DNA of 64,000 nucleotides. Source: Fragum whitleyi (Eukaryota; Mollusca; Bivalvia; Cardiida; Cardiidae). Shown here piece after piece: positions 12,048 through 23,094 of the stretch. Made by a program: the position numbers and the translations under genes. Location: positions 49,404,258 through 49,468,257 of the forward strand of contig OX411552.1 of NCBI GenBank assembly GCA_948146395.1. The letters run 5' to 3'. Within the stretch, counting starts at the first letter, position 1; every line of letters starts with the position of its first letter. The notes below the pieces were generated by a model. That model saw only the letters and a list, made by a program, of their open reading frames with translations, was not told the origin of the DNA and did no database searches.

Positions 12048-12256
12048 GAGCCTGTGTGTGACTTTTCGAACAATGTTAGATGTGCGCAAAGCAAAGACTC
12101 TGCAACTGCACAGTCTGACCAGAGTCCTCACTTTGCACTTTGTAGATAGCCAAGGTCTCGAAGTATCTTTAAACAGTCGGTGATCTTCTTATTAAGCTTT
12201 GTGGCTGGTTTATCCTTTAAGTACATGTCAAATTGTTGGAATTGTCATGCTCATTT
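12048..12256. mobile_element. MITE family B copy
   Basis: Starts GAGCCTGTGTGTGACTTTTC and ends CAAATTGTTGGAATTGTCAT plus a decayed tip. The body carries CACAGTCTGACCAGAGTCCT. Confidence 0.75.
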
Positions 12257-12312
12257 AGCTTTCACACCTTTCTCACTATCCAGATTATCCCTTTTCGCCT
12301 CCCGGTATATAT

Positions 12313-12572
12313 GTGACCTGTCACGCAAAAAGGGGTCATCTGGGATCTTTGTAAAATGAATATTTGAAAAATATATTGGGTTCAGCATTGGTCAACAAGA
12401 GGTCGCATTTGAAAAATTCTTTCGCTGGAAGGTAGATTGAACATTCTAGATTCAGAAAATAAGCAAAGTGCGAAAAGTTTCGTTCCTAGGCAGTCTGCGC
12501 AATCCGCGCAGTCTGACTAGGGTCGACACTTTACGCACTACTCAGATGGTCCTTTTTCGCGTAACGGGTCAC
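12313..12572. mobile_element. MITE family A copy with intact termini
   Basis: Left end GTGACCTGTCACGCAAAAAG. The right end read inward is GTGACCCGTTACGCGAAAAA, followed by GGACCATCTGAG against GGTCATCTGGGA on the left. The flanks are ATAT-type on both sides, consistent with a short TA-rich target duplication. Length 260 bp, non-coding. Confidence 0.88.
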
Positions 12573-12682
12573 ATATATATAATGTATTCTCTTTTTGAAG
12601 ACACGGGCATCGTACTTTTAGCTTATTCAAGTTGTAGTTTCGACAATTAGGTGCCAATTAGGTATCACTAAGTTTAGTCAGA

Positions 12683-13030
12683 GACCATTATGCCCCCCTT
12701 CGAAGAACAGTTGGTATATCGCTTTGCATTTGTCGCTCCGTCGATCGGTCTGTCCGTCCGTAGACCGTTTTTGTCCATAGTATATCTCAAAAAACATGCT
12801 AGAATCGTAAAACTTCACAGGTGGATAGATCTCATTGAGGAAAAAGTGCACTACACAAAAACCATAACTCTACTCATAATATTGTGTCAAGTGTATTGTG
12901 CTTTATTGATTGACAATAGGCCATCATCTTCACGAGTCAAGGGGTATCTAATTGATAGCTTCTTCTCGAATAAGATAAGTAAAACGTTCGTAACCCTTGG
13001 CTTGACAAGATGATAGGCCATTGATGGCAT
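12683..13030 (+). repeat. ATTATGCCCC-type repeat with CCGTCCGT run
   Basis: Starts at ATTATGCCCCCCTTCGAAGA, followed by GTCTGTCCGTCCGTAGACC and words shared with 53.6-53.9 kb (TATATCTCAAAAAACATGCT, AGATCTCATTGAGGAAAAAG). This identifies one dispersed repeat family. No coding function. Confidence 0.6.
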
Positions 13031-13399
13031 TAATGTTTCATTGTGAAATGGCGGGGTAACTCATAATTGGACAGACCTCACATAATATCTTCTTAGTCTG
13101 GCTTCCAGGCTGTCATTTAATAAGGTGAACGACTTATATTTCACCATTTCATCTTATGAAGCTACCCCCAAAACTTTCAAAAATTGACTCTGATAAGTCT
13201 TTTAGATGTATATAAGCACATTAGAAATAACATTTTCATTTAGTTAGATTTTGCTAATTTTGAAATTACTCCAGATAAGTGGAACGGGAGCAAGTCTAAT
13301 TACTTATAGGCAGATGAGATTTCTAAAAGAGTACTGTGCTTTGATTATTATTTATTGCTTATTACTTATTGGTATTGCATGCATCTTGTTTTATAGTTG

Positions 13400-13525
13400 C
13401 TTGTCACTTTCCGTCGGAACAGGGGCCTGCGTTCAGGATGACAAAATGATGCGAATTGTCGCAAATTATACCATGCTTTGCGTGGTATAAATTACAAATA
13501 GTATATACCGTTTTTTCGTCCTAAA
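13400..13525. repeat. Foldback repeat, family H
   Basis: Shares GGATGACAAAA, TATACCATGCTTTGC and TAAATTACAAATAGT with 21960-22075. Inverted halves around ACCATGCTTTGCGTGGTATA suggest a small palindromic transposon. Two copies occur in the window. Confidence 0.55.
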
Positions 13526-13734
13526 GGAAGGGCAGTTGTTTTATTTCTGCAGGTTTTAACAAAAAATGAACATTACAATATTATTGCATCTTATTCAATA
13601 TATGATACACATTTTTATACAAAAGTCAACGTCATCAATTACAAACAAATAGAAGAAAATGTAAACAAAAAAGAATAAAAAAAAAATCATTCAATCCAAA
13701 TGCATATTAAGCGTGTTTATCTCAATGATCGTAT

Positions 13735-13855
13735 TGATACGCATCAGAGGTAACCAAGTTCAAGGTCATCTGTCAAGGTCAAGCTTGTGAAAAAAAAGTC
13801 GTACGGCCGGATTACGGGTGCATTTGAATTTAACAAACACATGTTGTTTCGAAAT
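13735..13855 (+). repeat. Tail of a TGCCCC / ACACAT-type pearl-like repeat
   Basis: AAGGTCATCTGTCAAGGTCAA is followed by TTACGGGTGCATTTGAATTT and AACAAACACATGTTGTTTC. This matches the fuller copy at 17571-18195, so it is the right-hand end of a truncated copy. Confidence 0.65.
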
Positions 13856-13859
13856 ATTC

Positions 13860-15026
13860 CGTTCTCGTGGCTGTTACAACTTTGACCAGTGTTATGATTC
13901 AAAGTTGTTTTGCTTTATATCATCACATAGGCCTATCTTTCGCTTTTTTTCCCCAAATATTTATATATCCGCGCCTTTTAGCATCAGGGTGTCACGTATT
14001 TATCTTCACATAACAAAAGTTTCTCATTATTTTGACTAAGATTTACTAATTGCAATTTGAGGAGGATGAATTAACATGAATAAGTATGACATATAATCTA
14101 ATTCTCGTTGACAGGCAACGTGACAAATTACAGAAATATCGCAGATGACAGTCTGCTAGTTTATAAGGTTTTTTTTTTTTTTTTTTTTTTTTAAGATTCG
14201 ACGTCGTCACAACAGCGGGTTTATGTCACGGCACAGCTTTTAAACAATTCATCCCGACATCACAGCGAACTCGCGCGTCCGGTCCGCAGGAATTGGCGAC
14301 CGATGAAAATTTGGAGCGCCGACGCGTTGTCGTCGCGTATTTTTGTAAGACTTAATTAATAGGAAAAAAACTCACCGACGCCTCATTGATTTTAGAAAAA
14401 TCCACTATTATTTATAAATGTGTCGATGCAACGCCGCATGATGAGTCGGCGATTATTTGTCTATTTTATTACCCGAATTTTACAAAAAGTCGGCGGGTTC
14501 AATTTTATAAAGTCCCAAATATCGATTTAGGCTTCATTTTTTCGGGTTTTCCCAATTCAGTCAAAATAGTTAAAATACCACGTTCTGTTGAAACGAAGAG
14601 TTATTTTTAGAAAATAGCATTTTTGCCAGTTTAAAGTTTTCTTTTTTTTACCACTTAGGCTAGGTGTATAGGCACCACGTGATTTTTTTCCAAAAAATTG
14701 TTGTCAAAGGCTTATGCCTAACTTTATCAAAAAAGCGAGATTCAACTTCTATGTGATTAAACTGTTCCTTGACTGATTATTTTTATTTACTTAGATTCTA
14801 TTTATTTTTTCTTAATTATTTTCTTATATTTATTTATTTATTTTTTATTTCTGCCCAATGAAATGTGTGTTCACTGAGGCTGAATATCCTTTTTCCCCGA
14901 CCAAGCATTGAAATTGTGTATGGGAAAGGGTGCATTTTTTTTTTTTTTTTAAGGGTACAAGGGAGGCAACTCGGCCTGTCTTGTGTCAAAAGCTGGGACG
15001 TTATAGTTTATGACACCAAGTCAGTC
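13860..15026. other. Upstream region of the isomerase gene
   Basis: Holds a poly-T run (about 14168-14191), a CG-richer patch (14200-14340) and a poly-T at about 14936-14950. No clear TATA box lies within 100 bp of the start codon. The 74-codon frame at 14386-14610 has no recognisable domain. The promoter of the isomerase gene must lie in this span but cannot be placed by eye. Confidence 0.4.
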
Positions 15027-15154
15027 ATGGCGGACGGTTTGACACTGTCAACGAGCGAGGATGGATTTGCGAAGATTACAATGAATAATGGAGAAAATCG
15101 CTTCAGATTGTCAACTTTAGCCACTTGGAATAAACTTTTGGACCAAGTTTTAAG
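15027..15154 (+). CDS. Isomerase gene, exon 1
   Basis: Encodes MADGLTLSTSEDGFAKITMN and on to LDQVLR. Donor GTAATG starts at 15155, leaving AG of a split Ser codon. An in-frame extension upstream to 14865 exists but runs through a poly-T tract and lacks conserved sequence, so the ATG at 15027 is preferred. Confidence 0.88.
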
Positions 15155-18100
15155 GTAATGTACTGTATTATTTGTTTCTTATTTATATAGCATATCAAAT
15201 TTAATACAGATAGCTAAATGCATAATAGAAAATCTTCTTTGATCAGATCATTTTAAACTCGATATATCAAATGTCAACAACAGTGTGTTAATGATTTTAC
15301 ACCTGTCTTTTTACTAGAATAGTCTTATATAATTTTAATTGGTTATTCAACAAAGTCATAACTGCCAATTTACAAGTGCGTAAAAGAAATAATCCTCTGA
15401 TGGAAAATATCGTTGGTGAATTATCATAACATCGAATCTACAGCTTATTCAAGCTGTAGTTACGATGTTTTGATTATTCACAATGTTCAAATAACTGAAA
15501 GGGAGCAGATGAAGGACATTCCTCCTTTGCCGCAGTCCCAAATATTGCGTTTATCCTATATATTCTTCGGTTGTTGCCTGAGTGCGTTTAAATTTTTTAG
15601 TTCTAGATACACCTATGTTTGAGTCACCAAGTACTCAAGAAGGACTGAAGTCTTGATATGCCACCAAAACCTCATAACTACAGCTTAGTTTAACTGGCTT
15701 AGTTTAGGTACATTACCAGATATAGATTTTCATCTGACGTTATATGTTGGATTTCATGACTGGACAATCAAAACTTCTTAACTACAGCTTGAAAAAGAAA
15801 TATTGTTAGCTTTACAATAAAATTAATAATTAGGCCCATAATTGTCAGAAAAAGCGTACAAGGTCAAATGATGTGCAACCTGTCATCACAAGGCTCGTGT
15901 TTTTGAAAAATGGGCTTAAAAATGTACATGTCTGTAAGCAGGGTTCGACACTAAGGGGAGTCTGGGAGTCCTTGACTCCTTGTTTACCAGTTGGACTCCT
16001 TTGATTTGCAAGTAAGGAGTCTGTTGGACTCCAAGGGTTAAAAGGAAATATTTTGAAAAACAAATGCACAAAAGTTGTTGAAGAAAACATTTGGTTGCAT
16101 CCTGTATTGTTTTGAGAAAAACTCTTCTTTCGGTAGAACATTGTGGAAAAGAAGAAATTGCTTATAACAAGCAATTTCTTCTTTTCCACAATGTTCTCCA
16201 ATTATGAAAATTTAGACTCCTTACATTGAGCTTGGCTCCTTGATTTCATGTGTTGGGAGTCCAATTGACTCCTTAATCTCAGGAGTTAGTGTCGACCCCT
16301 GGTAAGTACCTGGGCCCTCATTCTCGACCCAGAATTTACTCAAATTTCAACCTGAGAAATAAGCTGTAATTCTGTGATAATTCTGTTCTTAATAAATATA
16401 TGAATATAAAAGATAATATTAATAAGTTGTTATAAATAACAACTTATTAATACTATCTTTTATGTTCATATATTCATTTAGATTCTAAGCTCAAGAGAAT
16501 TCTCAGTTGAGAATAGGGAGGTTTTATACTCTTATGCTCAGTTTAATACTTTTCACACTTTTAAAGGAAAGAATGTATATTTTATTTTTACAGTAACTCC
16601 ACAACTAAAGCTCTCCTGATTGTTGGGACTGGAAAGTTTTTCAGTAATGGTATAGACCTAGATTGGCTAGGACAACAGCCCAGTGGGATAGGGTCTGAGT
16701 ATTACACCAATTTGTTTAGATTTTTCCAAAGAATTCTGGTCTTTCCCATTCCAACAGTTGCACTGATAAATGGTAAGAAAAGAATTAGTTCAAACTTATT
16801 TGTTTTACATCAATCTGGAAACAATTTTTTTTAACTTTGGTTAATCCATCTCAATTCTGCTTCCTTGGAAATGAGCCAGTACTCGTGCCAAATGTGTAGG
16901 TCAATGAAAGAACGAAGAATGACAGCTACTCCTTGGAATCAAACTTGGGACTTCTTGGTCAAAAGCCAAACGCTCTACCTCTAGACCATGGACACCACAG
17001 CTGAAACGCATGAAATCTCTATTTACAAATTAAAAAATACTAATACTACAATGACGCAAAATTTTCAGACAGACAGTTCAAACAAATATTGCAGGCTGTA
17101 GTTTGATCAGGGTTTACAGTCAATGTTTTTCTGTCATTAAGCCTCAGTCATTACTGTAATATATATAAAATAATATGTTAGTGTCTCAATCTGTAATTCC
17201 TACAATCTACAAAACCACATTTTTTCAACTCTAAATAAAAAAATATTGGAAAAAGCTGTGGTTATAGGGAAATTGCTAGATACAGTTTTTCCATTTCAAT
17301 ACTGCTTCAAAGTTGCTTAATTTCTATATACTGTAAAACAAAGAAGCCATATTTTGAAGGAAGCATTTTTGAAAAGGGTTGAAAGTGATTTCTGCCTTTG
17401 TTATAATTGGTAACAATAATTTTTTGTGTTTCAAAATCAAGTTGCTAGTCTGTTTAGTGATTGTCAAAAGCAAAGATGTTTCATTGCACCGAAACGTTCA
17501 AATTTACATAAAGGTTTACAATGTATATTATCATACATTTGGCTAATGAGAGGCAAGATGCCATTACTTTTTATGCCCCAGTGTCAAAAAATTGGGGGCA
17601 TATTGTTTTACCATTGTCCGTAAGTCCCTCCGTCTGTCTGTCTGTTTGTATGTCTGTCTGCAAAAGTTAACCAAAAATCTTAACATCGCCAATATCTTCA
17701 AAGATACAAGGCTCATATTTGGCAAGATGATAGATCTCAATGATTCGCATCTGCTGATACCAAAGTCATAATCATATTACAAGGTCAAGGTCATCTTTCA
17801 AGGACAAATAACTCAAAAACTTAACCAAATAACTTAACATTTGCAATATCTTCAAGCCTATTCAAGATACAAGGCTCATATTTGGCATGATGATAGATCT
17901 CAATGATCCGCATCTGCGGATTCCATAGTCAAGGTCATGTGACAAGGTCAAGGTCATCTGTCAAGGTCCAAACTTTTAAAAACATAACAAAAAAAATTTC
18001 ATTGTTCAGTTTATTCAAGCTTATTATAGATACCCTGTGGCATAGTTGGCATGACAAAAGATCTCAATGATGTGCATCTGTAGGTATCAAGGTCAAGGTT

Positions 18101-18159
18101 ATGTTAAAAGGTCAAGGTCTTCTGTCAAGGTCAACATTTTGAGAAAAAAAATGCTGTTA

Positions 18160-18195
<36 letters not shown>

Positions 18196-20043
18196 ATTTC
18201 TATTATATAACAAAGAAACTTTCAAAATTCATATATTTTGCTGAAAAAATATTAGAATTCTATTCAAAAAGATATTGAACATTTTTTAGCTCCACTGGCC
18301 AAAGGCCACTTCGGCTGTTGTCATTGTGCTGTGTCTGTCTGTGTGTTTGGTCATAATTTTTTTCTTTGAAAACCTTTACTTCTGGATGGATTTTCACCAA
18401 GCTTCACAGGAATGGTCCTGGCTTGGCTAATTTCCATACACAGTATTATGTGACTTTTGTTAGAATCTTACGAATGGATATCAACCAAATTTCACTGGAA
18501 TGATCTTCAAGTGACGTTTTTATCAGTCTACAAAAAAATATTGTGATTAGATAAAAAATATTTCTTTTATGGGTGGCGGTCATTTCTGTATATGATATAT
18601 ATTGGAAACTTTGAAAAAACATTTGATCAGCATCTAATTGATGGATATCAACCAAATTTCAATGGATTGATCCTTCCGTGACCCATTATCAGACTCCAAA
18701 AAATTATTGTGATTAGATGAAAAATATGTATTTTGACAGGCAGAGGTCATTTTCCTATATGTTATTCATCAATCTTGAATTTTCTTTGCAGAAATATTTC
18801 AGCATGTGACACTTAAAAACAATTATGAAGCAACACTCATTCATTCACTTCAATTCTTAGTCTAATCTTGTCAGCAGATTCAGGTCTGTGGAGCAAATCA
18901 GCTGCTCAACCAGCTCTAGTTTATCTGTTAAATCCATAATTTTGTAAACTTGACAATTATCACTGTATGATTTATAAACATTTGTTTATTTCTTCCATTT
19001 TCAACAATATATTTGCATGCTGTAATCTTGGTTTATCTAATGTTATATTGCTATATATGCATGCTTCATATTGTACTGTATTGTAAAACAATTTTAGGTC
19101 ATGCTTTTGGTGGAGGAGCATTTTTGGCTCTAGTCTGTGACTACAGGGTCATGAGACCAGATAGAGGCTGGCTCAACTGGCCAGAAACAGCCATTGGTCT
19201 GCGCTTTGGTGATCCATTGCTGAAGATTGCAAGGTAAAATTGAGGGGTCACTACAAAACGTTTCTTAAGTGCATTTATATCTATAGTCACTTACAATAAT
19301 TTTGCACATCCCCATTGAAATTCAGTTTACAAGTTCTAAGGAAACTATCCTCCCTATTTATGGTCTCATGGACAAAGATATTGAAAGAAATAAAAGATAT
19401 TGAATATACAAATTACAGATTATATTGTATTATAGGGATTTGTTAAGATAGTGGAACCAAACTTTCGCAATGTTGACTGAGGTTTCCTAATGAATTCATT
19501 AGGAAACCTCAGTTAGCACTGTTAAGTTCATTGTACCCAAAATGTTGCAGAACTATTGAGGGTCTACAACCTTAAAGAAAATGAACAAATAATTGCAGTA
19601 CATTGAAAAAGTTTTGAATTAGAGCATAGACAAGACCAAGTACATGTATTATTTGAGTGAAATTATGTGTTTCATGCAAGAACCCAGATTTTACAAGGGT
19701 CTTGGGCCGAACTGATATTTCTCTTAATAATCTTCAATGAGCTAACTCAATATTGTAACTATTGTTGGGCAATAACCGTACAATATTTCATTTCAGAACC
19801 AAGATACCGCCAGGAATTGTTCAGAGAGAAGCCCTCGTATTTGCCAAAAGACTGACAGGCGATGAGGCCTTTAAACTACAGCTTGTTGATTCAGTTGTGG
19901 AAGTTTCACAAATGGAAGAATCAGGGAAAAAACTGGCTCTAAATGCTCTTGGAAGTCGAGGACTGGACAGAAAAATTCTACATGATATGAAAAAAGATGT
20001 TTATGGTTTAGAGATTAAGTTTGTGGGAGAGTCAAAGCTCTAG
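15027..20043 (+). CDS. Peroxisomal delta3,delta2-enoyl-CoA isomerase-like (crotonase fold), four exons, complete
   Basis: Exons 15027-15154, 16594-16772, 19098-19233 and 19797-20043 join with phases 2, 1 and 2 and total 690 nt, encoding 229 residues plus stop. The start ATG sits in a good context (GTCATGG). Crotonase landmarks: GKFFSNGIDLDWL (residues 56-68, first oxyanion-hole loop), VALINGHAFGGGAF (98-111, second oxyanion glycine) and NWPETAIGL (129-137) with the single expected catalytic Glu at 132. The position of the second Glu of true hydratases, just after GGG, is Phe111. This argues for an isomerase and against a hydratase. The C-terminus is Ser-Lys-Leu, a canonical type-1 peroxisomal targeting signal. 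The role is shifting double bonds of unsaturated fatty acyl-CoAs for beta-oxidation. By memory it resembles the short plant-type ECI proteins more than ECI2, because it has no acyl-CoA-binding domain. Confidence 0.9.
15411..15482. repeat. Hairpin foldback, family E
   Basis: GTGAATTATCATAACATCGA and CTACAGCTT on the left pair with CAAGCTGTAG and TACGATGTTTTGATTATTCAC on the right. A related hairpin lies at 57285-57350 and half copies near 22738 and 45085. Confidence 0.8.
15938..16308. mobile_element. Foldback element with GGAGTCC/GGACTCC motifs
   Basis: Repeated GGACTCC or GGAGTCC words crowd both ends (15955-16035 and 16215-16300) in opposing orientation. The centre is a strong hairpin at 16141-16193 (GTGGAAAAGAAGAAATTGCTT and its complement). 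A second, more decayed copy is at 58030-58388. It lies inside intron 1 of the isomerase gene. No coding capacity. Confidence 0.75.
16334..16540. mobile_element. Foldback element, family F
   Basis: The core 16391-16480 is a long palindrome: AATATATGAATATAAAAGAT and TAATAAGTTGTT, with complementary arms on the right. It is bordered by CAAATTTCAACCTGAG on one side and CTCAGTTGAGAATA on the other. A second copy lies at 60070-60260. Intronic in the isomerase gene. Confidence 0.75.
16594..16772 (+). CDS. Isomerase gene, exon 2
   Basis: Acceptor TATTTTATTTTTACAG and donor GTAAGA. Encodes the first oxyanion-hole loop (FFSNGIDLDW) and the helix leading to IPTVALIN. The family expects a small residue and Gly before Asp-Leu, and both are present. 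Confidence 0.9.
16905..17002 (-). repeat. tRNA-derived SINE head (minus strand)
   Basis: Minus-strand A-box-like TGGTCTAGAGGTAGAGCG (near 16973-16990) and B-box-like AGTTTGATTCC (near 16939-16949) at tRNA-like spacing. The stems are too mismatched for a working tRNA. It lies within intron 2 of the isomerase gene. Confidence 0.6.
17571..18195 (+). mobile_element. Pearl-like element with 164-bp units
   Basis: Begins at TTTATGCCCCAGTGTC and GGGGGCATATTGTTTTACC, then a GTCTGTCTGTCTG run. Three units follow, marked by GATCTCAATGAT at 17732, 17896 and 18060 (164 bp apart), with AAGGTCAAGGTCATCTGTCA words. It closes with GGGGGCATTTG, a hairpin TGTGTTTCACAAACACA and then TCTTGTTTT. Non-coding, in intron 2 of the isomerase gene. 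Confidence 0.8.
18286..18930 (+). mobile_element. Pearl-like element, AGCTCCACTGG type, truncated
   Basis: Starts TTTTTAGCTCCACTGGCCAA with a GTCTGTCTGTG run, then diverged units of about 165-180 bp marked by GATATCAACCAAATTTCA. It ends near GGTCTGTGGAGCAAATCAGC, a decayed form of the terminus seen at 50630. Same family as 49636-50671. Confidence 0.75.
19098..19233 (+). CDS. Isomerase gene, exon 3 (active-site exon)
   Basis: Acceptor AAAACAATTTTAG and donor GTAAAA. Encodes GHAFGGGAFLALVCDYRVMR and NWPETAIGLRFGDPLLKIA, which hold the oxyanion Gly-Gly and the catalytic Glu132. Confidence 0.9.
19443..19574. mobile_element. Foldback element, family J
   Basis: A central perfect palindrome (CTGAGGTTTCCTAATGAATT and its complement, 19487-19523) lies inside longer imperfect arms (AGATAGTGGAACCAAACTTT left, GGGTCTACAACCTTA right). 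Other copies lie at 37959-38084 and 58491-58656, with a half copy at 36190-36256. It lies in intron 3 of the isomerase gene. Confidence 0.85.
19797..20043 (+). CDS. Isomerase gene, exon 4 with PTS1
   Basis: Acceptor ATATTTCATTTCAG. Encodes the C-terminal helices (REALVFAKRLTGDEAFKLQL, VDSVVEVS) and ends GESKL before TAG at 20041. The downstream 3' UTR starts with a 21-bp minisatellite; a candidate AATAAA is at 20892-20897. Confidence 0.9.
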
Positions 20044-20048
20044 GAATT

Positions 20049-20300
20049 GTTATCATGAGGCTAAAATTTGTTATCATGAGGCTAAAATTTACTATCATGT
20101 GGCTAAAATTATGATCAGGGGGCTATAATTCATTATCATGAGGCCAAAATTAGTTATCACGAGGCTAAAATCCATTATCATGAGGCTAAAACTAGTTATC
20201 ACAATGCTAAAATTCATTATCATGAGGCTAGAATTAGTTATCATGAGGCTAAAATTCATTACCACCAGGCTAAAATTTATTATCATGAGGCTAAAATTTT
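20049..20300. repeat. 21-bp minisatellite in the isomerase 3' UTR
   Basis: About 12 units of TTATCATGAGGCTAAAATT-type sequence spaced 20-21 bp (TATCAT at 20051, 20072, 20093 and onward). It begins six bases after the stop codon. Being a multiple of three, it leaves an open frame on the minus strand that has no coding meaning. Confidence 0.95.
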
Positions 20301-20426
20301 GAATGAAATTTTTGCCATTAGATTACTCTAAGCTAACCCTTGTCCTGTTGAATATCAATTTCATTTAACCCTTTGCTGTTTAATCCCTGCTTTTTACGTG
20401 CCTGTGATTTTATGATTGAGAAAACA

Positions 20427-20478
20427 TTGTGAAAAAAAGAAGAAATTGCTCCTGACAAGCAGTTTCTTCTTTTTCCAC
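20427..20478. repeat. Hairpin (AAGAAGAAATTGC type)
   Basis: GTGAAAAAAAGAAGAAATTGC pairs with GCAGTTTCTTCTTTTTCCAC. It is the same hairpin as in the GGACTCC foldback at 16141-16193 and as the palindrome that hosts the 4.5-kb element at 30683-30724. Confidence 0.8.
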
Positions 20479-20675
20479 ACTATTTTATACCCTACTGAAT
20501 GGTTATTTTTCAAATTAAATCTACTTTAAATTTTCGTCTGCAAAATCTTTGAATTTGGACAGGTCCAAAATTTTGTAAAACAGTAAAGGGTTAAAAGAAA
20601 TTGCCAATTTTTGATACATTCCAATCTGTTTAATTCAATTTTCCTTAAATAACTAACTGAAAAGAAGGCAGTAAA

Positions 20676-20722
20676 GGCTAAGACCAGCCTGCATTTTTTT
20701 GTGTTGGCTGGTCTTAGCCTTT
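20676..20722. repeat. Hairpin
   Basis: AAGGCTAAGACCAGCC pairs exactly with GGCTGGTCTTAGCCTT around a loop of about 15 bases. In RNA this could fold within the isomerase 3' UTR; equally it may be a small MITE. Confidence 0.75.
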
Positions 20723-20891
20723 GTTGTCTGCTAAAGCTTTATGAACAGGTGCAACTTGCTTTAAATAGTAGGATTTTTTTCAGCTTTAGTAGATAAAAAT
20801 AAATAGAGAAGTCCAAATTCAGAAAAAAATACAGTGGATTTTTTTTTTTAAAGTCATAAAGTTAAATATTGCTGTCTTTCTGTGTATGAAG

Positions 20892-20897
20892 AATAAA
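20892..20897 (+). terminator. Candidate poly(A) signal of the isomerase gene
   Basis: AATAAA about 850 bp after the stop codon, the first canonical hexamer I see on the plus strand after the gene. A shorter 3' UTR using a variant signal cannot be excluded. Confidence 0.35.
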
Positions 20898-20946
20898 GAA
20901 AATAATTGTAACAAACAATTATTTATTCCATATACATTTATATAGT

Positions 20947-21205
20947 GTGACCCATCATACGAAAAGGACCATCTTGGTAGTGCAGAAAGTGTCGACCCTA
21001 GTCAGACTACGCTGTCTGTGCGGACTGACTACGGTCAAAACCTTTCGCATTTGGCTGAATTTCTGAATCCAAAATGATCATTCTACCTTCCTGTAAAAGA
21101 TTTTTTGAAACTCGACCCCTGGTGGGCCTATACTAGAACTGATCACTTTTACATACATTTATGTTACAGAGTTCCCACATGGTCCCTTTTCGTGTGACGG
21201 GTCAT
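20947..21205. mobile_element. MITE family A copy
   Basis: Left GTGACCCATCATACGAAAAG and inverted right GACCCGTCACACGAAAAGGG. The body has TGTCGACCCTAGTCAGACTA. Length about 259 bp. Confidence 0.85.
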
Positions 21206-22850
21206 AAATTTAAATTCAATTCCTATTTCTTTTTTATTTTATTTCAAATATTTAAGTCAATTGCTTTTGTATGAATATTTATAAAGCAAACCCATACACA
21301 ATCAATATATATTGATCAATCTTCAAGACTGCCAATACATGATTCCTGTAGACTTGCAATATCATTAATTGTGTAATAATTTTATTTTGTTGTGTCGATC
21401 AATAATCATGCGTTCTGATTGACTGAAAAGTTGGTTTTATGATTGACTGAAAAGGTGTTTTTATTCCCGAATTAAAACAATTTTGAGTAAGCAGCTGTTT
21501 AGTTAGCATCCGCAAAAGTAGACAAGTAAGAAATCCGTGCCTTAGCTGACAATTTTTTACATTTTTGCTTCATGACATTAAATTATAAGATATGGAGATA
21601 ATGTTTGTTGATTTCATAGAGATATGAAACTAAAAACCTAATAACACTGTTCTTCTCCCACATTCGGCGCGAGTCCTGGTAAATTTTCCAGGAAACAGAA
21701 TCTAAGGATTAATCTAAGTTGTAAGAACGTTTTTCCCAATTGATGTCAAATGAATAGATTCAAGTCATTGATATTGATTGTATATAGGGTGCTTAACATT
21801 ACCAAATTGAAGGTACACATGTACATGTATTATGAGAAGTCTGTGATATAATTATAAAACTTGAATACACATTGATTTCTTGTTATAAGATAATAAGATA
21901 AGACAAGATATGATAGGATATGATCTAAATAACAATATTGAACTGCCCTGCATCCCAGATGACAAAACAGTGCAAACTGTTTCTAAATTTTACCATGCTT
22001 GCACTCAAGTGCTCATGCAAAGTGGGGTATAATTACAAATAGTTTGCACCCTTTTGTTATCCTGAATGCACGCTGGCCACCATTGTAAATACAGTGTATA
22101 ACCTATACACTTACTGTAGCAGTATCAGGGGAGGTAACCCGTTTAAAAAAATAATGTTGCCTAGGATTGTAAATCCCAAGGATCCATGAACAGGATTTTC
22201 AGAAACGCAGGTTTTTAGTGTCTGAGGCTCACAAATAAGTAGCCAAGCCCCTAAAAACTATCTGATTTGAGTCCAAAAGACCCGCTGGGAAACTATTTCA
22301 GAAAAGAATTGAAAACTGTTTCAAACAGTTTTCAATTCTTTCCCTGAAGTTGAGTCAAAAAATCAGAAATAGATATCCAACACTTTTTTTTACCTTTTAC
22401 CAAGAAAAAGGTGTAAATTCATGTAAAACATGATTATAACATAATGTACTTTATATGCTAAACTTGAAGAAAAGACCCAATTATTAAGTCTATTGACTAT
22501 GTTTTGTTGAAGTATATCAAGTAAAACGTTCGCAACCCTTGGTTGGACAGAGGCGCTGCAGACTGCAAAGGATGTAATGGTAGTACTGGTGTGAGAAATA
22601 CCAGGATTTCATTGTTAGTTGCACCAGCCAACGCAATATAACTGGAAGATTGTTGAAAGCGGCGTAAAACCCCATTCCATTAAACAAACAAACAAATCAA
22701 ATTGTATCGACGGCGGGCGACCCTAACCTCGGGCGATCTAATCATCGTTTCTACAGCTTGAATAAAGTCACCCATGGACAGTATTCTGCAACGTTTTCAC
22801 TGACATGATTATAGCGGATGTTTCTTCATGATATTTGATTTATTGATAAA
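21205..22850. other. Intergenic repeat debris
   Basis: No gene seen. Holds a half copy of the foldback also found at 26540 and 38760 (near 21570-21670), a family H repeat (21960-22075), a perfect hairpin at 22302-22342 (AGAATTGAAAACTGTTT and its complement), and a half copy of family E (22738-22770). Confidence 0.5.
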
Positions 22851-22851
22851 T

Positions 22852-23090
22852 GAGCCTGTGTGTGAGATTTCCAACAATTTCATATATGTACATAGCTAAG
22901 ACTCTGACCAGCCTGTGCATCCGCACAGTCTGACCAGAGTCTTCACTATTGGTTAAGTAGATAGATGAGGTCCTAAAAAATTGGAACACCATCAGGTAAC
23001 ATTACATTTACAATAGTTGGCTGTCTACACTGCTCATTCTTTGCACATTATGTACATTTCAAATTGTTGGAAATGTCACGCACAGGCTCA
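22852..23090. mobile_element. MITE family B copy, intact termini
   Basis: Left GAGCCTGTGTGTGAGATTTC and inverted right GAGCCTGTGCGTGACATTTC, both continuing CAACAATTT. Body ACTCTGACCAGCCTGTGCAT and CCGCACAGTCTGACCAGAGT. Length 239 bp, non-coding. Confidence 0.88.
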
Positions 23091-23094
23091 AATG

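Noticed and set aside
14386..14610. 74-codon open frame upstream of the isomerase gene
   Set aside because: No homology that I recognise and no good splice sites; possibly decayed transposon sequence, but nothing supports it.
20095..20286. Minus-strand open frame rich in Met-Ile-Asn-Phe-Ser
   Set aside because: Shadow of the 21-bp minisatellite in the isomerase 3' UTR.
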